Part shown: positions 48,106 to 55,859 of the stretch, one piece after another
Layout: each line of letters starts with the position of its first letter
How positions within the stretch are numbered: position 1 is the first letter of the stretch
Assembly: GCA_013003425.1 (NCBI GenBank)
Contig: JABDJB010000018.1
Location: 1 to 64,000 of the forward strand
Reading direction: 5' to 3'
Origin: Gammaproteobacteria bacterium
GTDB taxonomy: Bacteria > Pseudomonadota > Gammaproteobacteria > Steroidobacterales > JABDKV01
Length of the DNA: 64,000 nt
Position numbers and translations under genes: made by a program
Notes under the pieces: model-generated
What the model saw: the letters and a program-made list of their open reading frames with translations, nothing else
What the model was told of the DNA's origin: nothing
The model's database searches: none

Positions 48106-50402
48106 TTGTGCATCACCGCCCTGAGTATTGCCTCTGGCGTGGCCGGCGCGGTTAATGGCGGGTGCGGATTGCCCGAGGCGCTTGCAACAGCGTCACGTAT
48201 AGCGAAAAAAGCCGACAAACCCAGCATCAGCGGCGGTTCGCCGACGGCCTTGGAACGATGAATGGTCTGCTCGCGGTTATCAGCCGACTGCAGCATTTCG
48301 ACGCGGAAATCGGCCGGCACATCGGAACAGGTCGGAATCTTGTAGGTAGACGGCGCATGAGTCTGCAGCCGCCCATTTTCATCCCACCACAACTCCTCGC
48401 TGGTAAGCCAGCCGTAACCCTGGATGTATCCACCCTCGATCTGGCCCAGGTCGACGGCCGGGTTTAGTGAACGGCCGCAATCGTGCAGGATATCGACACG
48501 CAGCAGCCGGTGTTCACCGGTGAGCACATCGATGACAACTTCCGATACGGCGGCACCGTAAGCATAGTAATAGAACGGTCGGCCCGAGAAGGTGGCCCGG
48601 TCATAGTGAATCTTCGGTGTCTTGTAAAAGCCGGTTGCCGACAGCGACACCCGCGCCATGTGTGCCTGTTGCACCAGGTCAGCAAAGCTCATCTGTTCCG
48701 TGCCGACGCTCACCTGGTTGCTGGCAAATACAATCTCATCCGGTGCCACGCCATACTTTTTACAGGCAAAGGCAACCAGCCGTGCCTTGATAGTGCGGGC
48801 GGCAGCCTGCGCCGCCTTGCCGTTCATGTCCGAACTGGCCGACGCTGCTGTTGCTGATGCATTGGGTACTTTGCTGGTATCGGCGGCGGTCAGGCGGATA
48901 CGGTCGAGGCTGATCTGCAGCTCATCGGCGACCACCTGCGCCACCTTGATGTAAAGACCCTGCCCCATTTCGGTGCCACCGTGGTTGAGTCTTACCGTGC
49001 CATCGGTATAGATATGCAGCAAGGCGCCGGCCTGGTTGAGGTGTGTCGCTGTGAAAGAGATACCGAACTTGACCGGTGTTAAAGCAATACCGCGTTTGCA
49101 CAGCTCGCTGGCTGCATTGAACCGATCAATATTGGCTCGACGCTGCTGGTAGTCCGACGTCTGTTCCAGCCGGTCGGCCAGGTCGTGAATGATGTTGTCT
49201 TCGACAACCTGGCCGTACGGCGTCACGTTGCGATCGTCGACGCCATAAAAGTTCCGGCGCCGCACTTCCAGCGGATCCTTGCCCAGCTGCCGTGCAATCT
49301 CGTCGATCACGTATTCGATCGCGTACATACCCTGCGGACCGCCAAAGCCGCGAAACGCCGTATTGGAGACCGTGTTGGTTTTGCAGCGGTGCGACACGAT
49401 ATCGAGATGTTCGAGGTAATAGGCGTTGTCGGCATGGAACATGCACCGGTCGTTGACCGGCCCGGACAGATCCGCCGACATGCCGCAACGGGAGGCAAAG
49501 TCGAAGTTGATACCGTGAATACGACCGGTGTCGTCGAAGCCGACCTCATAGTTGGTTCTGAAATCATGCCGCTTACCCGTCAGCAGCATGTCGGTGTCGC
49601 GATCCAGCCGCAGCTTTGCGGGTCTGCCCGTGCGCTGCGCCACCACTGCAGCAATGCAGGCAATCAGTGCCGGCTGGGTTTCCTTGCCGCCAAAACCTCC
49701 GCCCATGCGGCGACACTCGACAACCACGTCTTTGGCTTCTGTACCGATGGCATGTGCAACCTTGTGCTGCACCTCGCCGGGAAACTGCGTGGAGCTGTAC
49801 ACCTGCATCTCGCCGGCCTCGCGCGGCAGTACCATCGCAATCTGGCCTTCAAGATAGAACTGGTCCTGCCCGCCCAGCTCCAGCTTCCCCTGCAGCCGGT
49901 GCGGGGCAGCCGCTATTGCATCATTGGCTTGTCCGCGCTGCAGCCGTTCGGTTGGCAATACTGACTGGCCCTGCCTGACGGCTTCGTCGATCCCCAGCAC
50001 GGCCGGCAGGGGCTCGTATGACACGTCTGCCAGCAACGCGGCACGACGCGCCTGTTCTACAGTGTCCGCGGCGACGGCAAACAGCGCCTGGCCGGCGTAT
50101 TGCACTTCGCCATCGGCAAATATCGGATCGTCTTCGACCATGGCGCCGTAGTTGTTTACCCCGGGAATATCGGCCGCGTTAATCACCGCTACCACGCCGG
50201 GGGCAGTACGTACCTTGTCGAGATCGAGGTTTTTTACCCGGGCATGCGCTTCGCTGCTTAAGCCCACAGCAACATGCAGCAAATCGCGTGGCTCGGGGAT
50301 GTCGTCGGTATAGACCGCACGGCCACTGACATGGCCGGGCGCGCTGTCGTGCGGCAGCGGCTTGCCGACCGTCACGCTGCGATCGTGGCGTTCAGCGTCC
50401 AT
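48102..50402 (-). CDS. xdhB: Xanthine dehydrogenase molybdopterin-binding subunit
   Basis: The 766-residue large subunit of xanthine dehydrogenase. GRAVYTDDIPEP near 30 begins the family pattern, RMGGGFGGKETQPALIA near 230 binds the molybdopterin, FRGFGGPQGMYAIEYVID near 350 is part of the active-site channel, and KAVGEPPLMLGLSAFFAIRD near 720 carries the catalytic glutamate. It oxidises hypoxanthine to xanthine and xanthine to urate. The ATG at 50402 overlaps the xdhA stop by eleven bases. The XdhABC arrangement with a separate Fe-S/FAD subunit is the usual proteobacterial one. Confidence 0.95.
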   Translation of the reverse strand: MDAERHDRSVTVGKPLPHDSAPGHVSGRAVYTDDIPEPRDLLHVAVGLSSEAHARVKNLDLDKVRTAPGVVAVINAADIPGVNNYGAMVEDDPIFADGEVQYAGQALFAVAADTVEQARRAALLADVSYEPLPAVLGIDEAVRQGQSVLPTERLQRGQANDAIAAAPHRLQGKLELGGQDQFYLEGQIAMVLPREAGEMQVYSSTQFPGEVQHKVAHAIGTEAKDVVVECRRMGGGFGGKETQPALIACIAAVVAQRTGRPAKLRLDRDTDMLLTGKRHDFRTNYEVGFDDTGRIHGINFDFASRCGMSADLSGPVNDRCMFHADNAYYLEHLDIVSHRCKTNTVSNTAFRGFGGPQGMYAIEYVIDEIARQLGKDPLEVRRRNFYGVDDRNVTPYGQVVEDNIIHDLADRLEQTSDYQQRRANIDRFNAASELCKRGIALTPVKFGISFTATHLNQAGALLHIYTDGTVRLNHGGTEMGQGLYIKVAQVVADELQISLDRIRLTAADTSKVPNASATAASASSDMNGKAAQAAARTIKARLVAFACKKYGVAPDEIVFASNQVSVGTEQMSFADLVQQAHMARVSLSATGFYKTPKIHYDRATFSGRPFYYYAYGAAVSEVVIDVLTGEHRLLRVDILHDCGRSLNPAVDLGQIEGGYIQGYGWLTSEELWWDENGRLQTHAPSTYKIPTCSDVPADFRVEMLQSADNREQTIHRSKAVGEPPLMLGLSAFFAIRDAVASASGNPHPPLTAPATPEAILRAVMHK

Positions 50403-51849
50403 AGTTGTACAGCCGCTGCTCGACCTCGCCAGCGGTCTCGTGCAAAAACTTCAGCAACAGGTTCTGGCACACCTGCAGGCGATAGCCTGCGCTGGCACGC
50501 ATGTCGGTAATCGGGCTGAAATCGCGCGCCAGCGCCTGCACACCGTTTTCCGCCGTGGCCTGCGTCAACGCCGAACCGGTCAGCGCCTGCTCGGCGGCCG
50601 GTGCCCGTGACGGTATTGCCGCCACGCCGCCAAAACCGAAACGCGCCTCGCTGATCACCCCGTGGACAATGTCAATACTGAAAGCTGCGCAAACGGCCGA
50701 GATATCCTGGTCGAAACGCTTGGAAACCTTGTAGGCACGAAACTGCTGTTGCGGCCGCGGCATCGGGATACGAATACGTTCGAGAAATTCGCCCGGCTGC
50801 AGATCCGTTTGCCGGAAACCGGGATAAAACTGATCAATCGCGACTTCTCGTGTTGTCTCGCCGCGGCGCAGAACCAGCACGGCTCCGAGCGCAATCAGCG
50901 CCGGCATCGAATCCCCGATGGGCGAACCGTTGGCAATGTTGCCACCGACCGTTGCGGCGTTGCGTATCGGCGGCCCGGCAAAGCGTCGCAGCAACTCGTC
51001 CAGGGCCGGATATATTTCGAGCAGCGCCGGCATGGCGTCGCTAAAAGTCACCGCCGCACCAAGCTCCAGGTGCATTTGCGACTTATTAATCTGCTGCAGC
51101 TCGCGAACCTGGCCGAGATAAATCAGCTGTGGCAGCTCGCGGTGCTCTTTTGTGACCCAGAGTCCGACATCGGTGCCGCCGGCCAGCAGCTGCGCTTCCG
51201 GATGTTCGGCTACCAGGGCAGCAAGTTCGGCCAGCGTGGTCGGGGCGAAGTAGCTGTGGCCTGCCGCGGCCAGTTCGACCGGCGCATGCTGCAGACCCTG
51301 CAAGGCTGTTACCAGGGTTTTCTCGTCGCGGTCCGGTCGCGGCAACTTGTACATGGCCCGTGCCGCGGCAACGATCGGCCGGTAACCCGTGCAGCGGCAC
51401 AGGTTGCCGGCTAAGGCGTCGTCTATCTCCACACGTCCCGGCGAGGAGTTTTCTTCGTAAAGTGCATACAGCGACATGACAAAGCCTGGTGTGCAAAAAC
51501 CGCACTGCGAGCCGTGCTCGTCAACCATCGCCTGCTGTACCGGGTGCAGGCTGCCGTCGCTTTCACTCAGGCTTTCAGTGGTGAGCAGGGCTTTGCCGTC
51601 GAGCGTGGCAAGGAACTGGATACATGAATTGATGGCCTGGTAACGCAGCCCGCTGCCGTTGTTGTCGAGTTCGGCAACAACCACCGCACACGCTCCGCAA
51701 TCGCCCTCGGCGCAACCTTCCTTGGCGCCGGTACGCCGCCGATCCTCACGCAACCATTGCAGCACGGTGCGGTTGGGGTCGAAATCCCGCAGCTGGATAA
51801 CTTCGCCATCGAGCAGGAAACGGATGCTGTTACGAGCCTGCTGATGCAT
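50392..51849 (-). CDS. xdhA: Xanthine dehydrogenase Fe-S/FAD subunit
   Basis: The 485-residue small subunit combines two [2Fe-2S] domains and an FAD domain. C46, C51, C54 (GCAEGDCGAC) and C76 hold the plant-ferredoxin-like cluster; C116, C119 (QCGFC) and C151, C153 (NLCRCTGY) hold the second. FAD-binding begins near residue 195 (LLAGGTDVGLWVTKEHR) and FAGPPIRNAATVGGNIANGS is the second FAD motif. Electrons pass from the molybdenum site to NAD+. It follows uraH by seven bases and overlaps xdhB by eleven. Confidence 0.95.
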   Translation of the reverse strand: MHQQARNSIRFLLDGEVIQLRDFDPNRTVLQWLREDRRRTGAKEGCAEGDCGACAVVVAELDNNGSGLRYQAINSCIQFLATLDGKALLTTESLSESDGSLHPVQQAMVDEHGSQCGFCTPGFVMSLYALYEENSSPGRVEIDDALAGNLCRCTGYRPIVAAARAMYKLPRPDRDEKTLVTALQGLQHAPVELAAAGHSYFAPTTLAELAALVAEHPEAQLLAGGTDVGLWVTKEHRELPQLIYLGQVRELQQINKSQMHLELGAAVTFSDAMPALLEIYPALDELLRRFAGPPIRNAATVGGNIANGSPIGDSMPALIALGAVLVLRRGETTREVAIDQFYPGFRQTDLQPGEFLERIRIPMPRPQQQFRAYKVSKRFDQDISAVCAAFSIDIVHGVISEARFGFGGVAAIPSRAPAAEQALTGSALTQATAENGVQALARDFSPITDMRASAGYRLQVCQNLLLKFLHETAGEVEQRLYNYGR

Positions 51850-51856
51850 GCCTGTT

Positions 51857-52198
51857 TCAGCTACCGCGGTAAGTGGTGTAGCCCCATGGCGTTACCAGCA
51901 GGGGAACGTGATAGTGATCGTCTTCGCCCAGATAAAAGCGCAGCGTTATATCGCTTAGGAATGGCTTCTCACCGGCGTCGATTGCGCCGAAATAGTCGCC
52001 CACATCGAACACCAGTTCGTAGGTCCCGCAGGCAAAATCTTCTTCGTCGAGCAGCGGCGCATCGACCCGGCCATCATCGTTGGTCGTGAATTCCGCCACC
52101 ATCATGCGTACGCCGTCGATGGCATAAAGCCGCCCCGGCACGCCGCCAGCCGGGCGCCCGTTCGCGGTATCGAGGACATGTGTGGTCAGTCTTCCCAT
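51857..52198 (-). CDS. uraH: 5-hydroxyisourate hydrolase (transthyretin-like)
   Basis: A 113-residue transthyretin-fold enzyme that hydrolyses 5-hydroxyisourate to OHCU. LTTHVLDTANGRPAGG carries the first His motif, and HVPLLVTPWGYTTYRGS is the family's C-terminal signature, [YF]H[VI]PLL.SP.GY.TYRGS. Starting at ATG 52198 it is the first gene of the ten-gene purine operon; an open frame continues to 52555 but overlaps the divergent adenosine kinase. Its gene order before xdhA differs from the pathway order. Confidence 0.95.
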   Translation of the reverse strand: MGRLTTHVLDTANGRPAGGVPGRLYAIDGVRMMVAEFTTNDDGRVDAPLLDEEDFACGTYELVFDVGDYFGAIDAGEKPFLSDITLRFYLGEDDHYHVPLLVTPWGYTTYRGS

Positions 52199-52343
52199 CG
52201 GTATCACTTGCGGTTCAGGGCGTAATAGCTTGATATTAAATGACTTACATCTGATTAACCAGCCGCAGCCGGTGGTTTGGGGCATTACGGCGGGAAGCGG
52301 TCTAGAATCTGCCGCTGGTTTTGACTGCCGGAGAAGAAAAACC
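52199..52343. promoter_or_regulatory. Divergent promoter region of the purine operon and adenosine kinase
   Basis: These 145 bases separate uraH (minus) from the adenosine kinase (plus), so both promoters and any operator must lie here. The segment 52222-52260 is clearly AT-rich, and TAGAAT at 52303-52308 is a fair -10 for the plus strand, 36 bases before the GTG, but with no -35 at standard distance. No dyad is obvious. Confidence 0.35.
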
Positions 52344-53324
52344 GTGTCAGACTCTGTCGAACTGCTCGGACTCAGTAACGCAATCGTCGATATCCTTGCC
52401 CACGTCGAGGACGATTTTCTCGAGGAAATTGGCGCACAGCGCGGTTCCATGACGTTAATCGACGCCGACCAGGCACGCCAGCTGTACCAGCGCATGGGTC
52501 CGGCAACGGAAATGTCCGGCGGTTCGGTTGGCAATACGATCGCCGGTTTTGCCAATCTCGGCGGCGAGGCAGCCTACATCGGGCGTGTTGCCGCCGACCA
52601 GCTTGGCGCCATCTTTGCGCACGATATGAAGTCGCTGGGTGTTGATATGCGTCTGCCACCGGAAACGCGCATGTCGCCCACTGCGCGCAGTCACGTACTG
52701 ATAAGCCCGGACGGCCAGCGCACGATGCAGACCTATCTCGGTGCGTGTGGCGAAATCGCGCCCGAAGACATCAACGAAAAAACCATCGGCCAGCCTGACA
52801 TTCTGCTGATCGAAGGCTATATCTGGGACACCCCGAACGGCCCCGAGATCACGCAGAAGGCGATGGAAATTGCCAACCAGTCCGGCGCCATGATCGGGTT
52901 GTCCCTGTCGGATGATCAATGCGTCCTGCGCCACCGCGACGAGTTCACCCGTGCCGCCAAGGATTATGTGCGTCTGATTTTTGCCGATGAGGATGAGATC
53001 ATTGCGCTGCTGCAGGCAGACAACTTTGATGCGGCCGTCGCCGAAGTTAAAGGCAGCGATGCCCTTTACGTCATCACGCGGTCGGAGAAAGGCTCGGTTA
53101 TTCTGCACGGCGATCATCATCACGTGCAGCAGGCGGACAAGCTTGATGAGATTGTCGACACTACCGGCGCAGGTGATGCCTATACCGCAGGCTTTCTATA
53201 TGGTCTGGCAAAGAACTGGTCGATTGCCGAATGTGCCACGCTGGGTACGCGTTGTGCTTCAGCGGTAATCGGTCAAGTTGGTGCGCGGCTGGAGAAAGGC
53301 GTTATCGATATTAACGCTGGCTGA
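52344..53324 (+). CDS. Adenosine kinase (PfkB family)
   Basis: The 326-residue ribokinase-family enzyme has the two PfkB signatures: GGSVGNTIAGFANLGGEAAY near residue 58 and DTTGAGDAYTAGFLYG at 272-287, with catalytic D278. DILLIEGYIWDTP and GLSLSDDQCVLRHRDEF are closest to the adenosine kinase group found in alpha- and gammaproteobacteria. It makes AMP from adenosine. I choose GTG 52344 because GGAGAAG lies ten bases before it and because the family's N-terminus (ELLGLSNAIVDILA) follows directly. The M23 peptidase gene begins six bases after the stop. Confidence 0.88.
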   Translation: MSDSVELLGLSNAIVDILAHVEDDFLEEIGAQRGSMTLIDADQARQLYQRMGPATEMSGGSVGNTIAGFANLGGEAAYIGRVAADQLGAIFAHDMKSLGVDMRLPPETRMSPTARSHVLISPDGQRTMQTYLGACGEIAPEDINEKTIGQPDILLIEGYIWDTPNGPEITQKAMEIANQSGAMIGLSLSDDQCVLRHRDEFTRAAKDYVRLIFADEDEIIALLQADNFDAAVAEVKGSDALYVITRSEKGSVILHGDHHHVQQADKLDEIVDTTGAGDAYTAGFLYGLAKNWSIAECATLGTRCASAVIGQVGARLEKGVIDINAG

Positions 53325-53330
53325 TTCGCG

Positions 53331-53873
53331 GTGCGATTCCGGCTGAGCCAGCGACGCCGCAAAATGCTGGTCATCGCGGCCGTCGTTCTGGTGCTGGGAT
53401 ACCTGCCACCTGAGCGTGGCGTGCTGCCGGTCGAGGGCGCCAGTGTCGATAGCTGGGACCCGCTGTCTTTCTGGTATACCCCGTGGGGCGTGTCCGGAGT
53501 CCACAAGGGCATCGATATCTTCGCCCCGCAGGGAACCGCGGTTCTCGCTGCGACGCACGGCATCGTAACCTACGCCGGACGCAAGTCGCTCGGCGGTAAC
53601 GTCGTGCTGATACTCGGCCCGAAATGGCGACTGCACTACTACGCTCACCTGGAGTCGTCAGCCGTCAGGGCTTTCCAGCCCGTGCGGCGCGGCCAGCGCA
53701 TTGGCAGCGTCGGCGACAGTGGCAATGCGGCGGGCAAACCGCATCACCTGCACTACGTCATCCGCACGCCCTTCCCCATACCATGGATGGCGCAGCCGGA
53801 ACTCGAGCAAGGCTGGAAACGCATGTTCTTTTTCGACCCGGTCGAACGCTTTCGCGCCTGGCAGGCTATTTAA
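53331..53873 (+). CDS. M23-family (LytM-type) zinc metallopeptidase
   Basis: The 180-residue protein begins at GTG 53331, has an N-terminal signal anchor (KMLVIAAVVLVLGYL) and the M23 signature: HKGIDIFAPQGTAVLAATHG (H..ID, first zinc His and Asp), HYYAHLE and HHLHYVIRTP (H-x-H zinc motif). It is expected to cleave peptidoglycan peptides or, if the domain is a regulator, to bind them at the periplasmic face. It follows the adenosine kinase by six bases, with no obvious functional link. Its last two codons overlap the stop of the convergent NadR-like gene. Confidence 0.85.
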   Translation: MRFRLSQRRRKMLVIAAVVLVLGYLPPERGVLPVEGASVDSWDPLSFWYTPWGVSGVHKGIDIFAPQGTAVLAATHGIVTYAGRKSLGGNVVLILGPKWRLHYYAHLESSAVRAFQPVRRGQRIGSVGDSGNAAGKPHHLHYVIRTPFPIPWMAQPELEQGWKRMFFFDPVERFRAWQAI

Positions 53874-54399
53874 AGCCTTCGAGGATTGCTCGCACGGTTT
53901 CCAGGCGGTCGGCCAGCGGGCCTTTTAACTCGACAAACTCAACGCCTCGGCGCAGCAAGTCATCACGTATCTGAGCCTGGAAGCGCTCGCGGTGCTGGCG
54001 ACCGGAACGCTCCCAGGTATCTTCGTAAGGGATGTCGGTACCGCAGAGAAAAAAGAAGTCGTAGCGATCGGCTGCCGCGTTGGCCAGGTCAATAAGGCGC
54101 GGCAATGCGGCGCCATGATAGTCCAGGGCGTAATGGTAGGTGACGATAGCCTCGGTATCGACAAACAAATAGCGTTTTGCCTTCGCCAACAGCTCCTTTT
54201 CGCGCTGCAGGTGCCCCTCGGCAATCTCGACCAGCTGTTCGGGACTGAGACGCCGCGATTCCTGATGTTCCATCCAGTACTCGCGACCATATTCCGGCAT
54301 CCACGCGGTGTCGTAGTGCTGCGCCAGGGCGCGTGCCAGGCTGGTCTTGCCGGTCGACGGCGCGCCCAGCAGTGCAACTTTTGTTACCTGCCTGCTCAT
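53866..54399 (-). CDS. NadR-like nicotinamide ribonucleoside kinase
   Basis: The 177-residue P-loop kinase (ATG 54399) opens VTKVALLGAPSTGKTSLARAL, with Walker A GAPSTGKT, then DTAWMPEYGREYWMEHQ and YDFFFLCGTDIPYEDTWERS, motifs shared with the ribosylnicotinamide kinase domain of NadR. It has no nucleotidylyltransferase domain. It phosphorylates nicotinamide riboside to NMN for NAD+ salvage. It overlaps the upstream pnuC stop by four bases, and PnuC transporters need such a kinase to trap the imported riboside. Confidence 0.82.
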   Translation of the reverse strand: MSRQVTKVALLGAPSTGKTSLARALAQHYDTAWMPEYGREYWMEHQESRRLSPEQLVEIAEGHLQREKELLAKAKRYLFVDTEAIVTYHYALDYHGAALPRLIDLANAAADRYDFFFLCGTDIPYEDTWERSGRQHRERFQAQIRDDLLRRGVEFVELKGPLADRLETVRAILEGFK

Positions 54400-54968
54400 G
54401 CCGCTGCCTGTTGTTCCTGCAGGGACCTGTTCCACGCAATATATCCGGCAACACACAAGCCCAGAAATACCGCGTAGAGCCCGGCCGTCCAGTACAGCTC
54501 CTTGACGTAGTAAATACCGATGGCAACGATGTCGACAACAATCCAGAAATGCCACGTCTCGATACGCTTGCGTGCCTGCAGCCACATGGCAACAAGGCTT
54601 GCTGCTGTTGTAAATGCGTCGCCATAGGGAATAGCCGCATCGGTAGTGGCCGACATCAGGTAACCCCAGCCGAGCGTGCCGACTGTAGCCGCCCCAATCC
54701 AGCCGAGCAAGGCGTTCCGGTCAAGACGCGAAACCCGCAGTTCGCCCTGATCGGCGCCGCCGTGCAGCCAGTGATACCAGCCATAAAGCTGTACCGCGAC
54801 ATAGATAAGATGCAACAGAAAATCGGAGTAGAGCTTTGCCTGGAAAAAGACAAAAACATATAGCGACACCTGCACCAGCCCGGTGGGCCAGCACCAGACG
54901 TTTTGCCTCACGACCAGGATGACCGCCAGCAGGCCAAAAAACGCCGCAACCGGCTCTACCCACTCCAT
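54396..54968 (-). CDS. pnuC: Nicotinamide riboside transporter
   Basis: The 190-residue integral membrane protein matches PnuC: seven hydrophobic helices, an N-terminal WVEPVAAFFGLLAVILVVRQ helix with a QNVWCWPTGLVQVSLYVFVF motif, YGWYHWLHGG in the middle, and RKRIETWHFWIVVDIVAIGI with the W.W[IL]..[DN] signature near the C-terminus. PnuC lets nicotinamide riboside diffuse in, where the kinase downstream phosphorylates it. It is 12 bases after the short ALDH gene, so it may share the deo transcript. Confidence 0.9.
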   Translation of the reverse strand: MEWVEPVAAFFGLLAVILVVRQNVWCWPTGLVQVSLYVFVFFQAKLYSDFLLHLIYVAVQLYGWYHWLHGGADQGELRVSRLDRNALLGWIGAATVGTLGWGYLMSATTDAAIPYGDAFTTAASLVAMWLQARKRIETWHFWIVVDIVAIGIYYVKELYWTAGLYAVFLGLCVAGYIAWNRSLQEQQAAA

Positions 54969-54980
54969 CTGTGCAGTTGC

Positions 54981-55859
54981 CTAGCGGCCGATCGGGTGCC
55001 AGGTGGTTTTTGTTTCCTGGGTATCGTTGATCAGGTACGGCGTGTCACTGGTCGCGTCAGCCCAGTCGGTACCGGTACGGCCAACCACGCGCTTGATGTT
55101 GCCCGCTGCCAGCGTCTGGATCTGCGCACCGCCATCGCCGCTGTCTTCGCAGTAAACAATCGCGTTGACGTCCATGTGCGACGCAAAGTGCTCGGTCAGC
55201 TCGGGGCGAAAACCGGTGATCAGGTTAACAACCCCGGGCGGCACGTCGGACGACTCCAGCACTTCGGCAAAGCTGATGGCACACAGTGGTTTTGATTCAG
55301 ACGCCAGTGCCACGCAGGTGTTACCGCCGACGATCGCCGGCGCGATGTTGGAAACAAGCCCCAGCAGGCCGGAATTCTCCGGTGCCAGGATGGCAACCAC
55401 TCCGGTCGGCTCGAGCACCGAGAAATTAAAGTGCGATGAGCTCACCGGGTTGACCGCGCTGAACACCTGCTGGTACTTGTCCGCCCAGCCGGCAAAGTAA
55501 ATCAGCCGGTCTATCGCTGCGTCCACTTCGCGTTCGGCTTTTTTTGCCTTGCTGCCCTGTAGCTGCAGCTCGCTGACAAACTGCGCGCGGCGTCCTTCGA
55601 GCATCTCGGCAATGCGGTACAGGATCTGCCCGCGCAGATAGGCACTGGCACCTGACCAGCCGGCAAAGGCGGCACGTGCCGCCACGACGGCCTCACGAAA
55701 GTCCTTGCGGCTGCCGTGACTGACATTGGCCAGCACGTTGCCGTCCTCGTCCTTGAGCGGGTAGAAACGACCCGACTCGGTACGCGGGAATTTGCCACCG
55801 ATGTAAATCTTGTAGGTCTTGGCCACCGGCACGCGGCCCTCGCTGCGCTTGCCGCTCAT
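54981..55859 (-). CDS. Truncated aldehyde-dehydrogenase-like partner (lacks catalytic Cys)
   Basis: The 292-residue product starts like an ALDH (KIYIGGKFPRTESGRFYPLK) and keeps a GWADKYQQVF segment and VVAILAPENSGLLGLVSNIA, NAD-binding fold elements. It ends after FASHMDVNAIVYCEDSGDGG and a short tail, so it lacks the catalytic-Cys loop and most of the second domain. Its ATG overlaps the stop of the full-length ALDH gene by four bases. A full catalytic ALDH plus a truncated ALDH-like domain is the architecture of ALDH16-type proteins; here the two are separate polypeptides. Structural or regulatory function is inferred. Confidence 0.75.
   Translation of the reverse strand: MSGKRSEGRVPVAKTYKIYIGGKFPRTESGRFYPLKDEDGNVLANVSHGSRKDFREAVVAARAAFAGWSGASAYLRGQILYRIAEMLEGRRAQFVSELQLQGSKAKKAEREVDAAIDRLIYFAGWADKYQQVFSAVNPVSSSHFNFSVLEPTGVVAILAPENSGLLGLVSNIAPAIVGGNTCVALASESKPLCAISFAEVLESSDVPPGVVNLITGFRPELTEHFASHMDVNAIVYCEDSGDGGAQIQTLAAGNIKRVVGRTGTDWADATSDTPYLINDTQETKTTWHPIGR

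Noticed and set aside
49185-49964. 259-codon plus-strand frame opposite xdhB
   Set aside because: Antisense shadow of the molybdopterin subunit; no recognisable domain.
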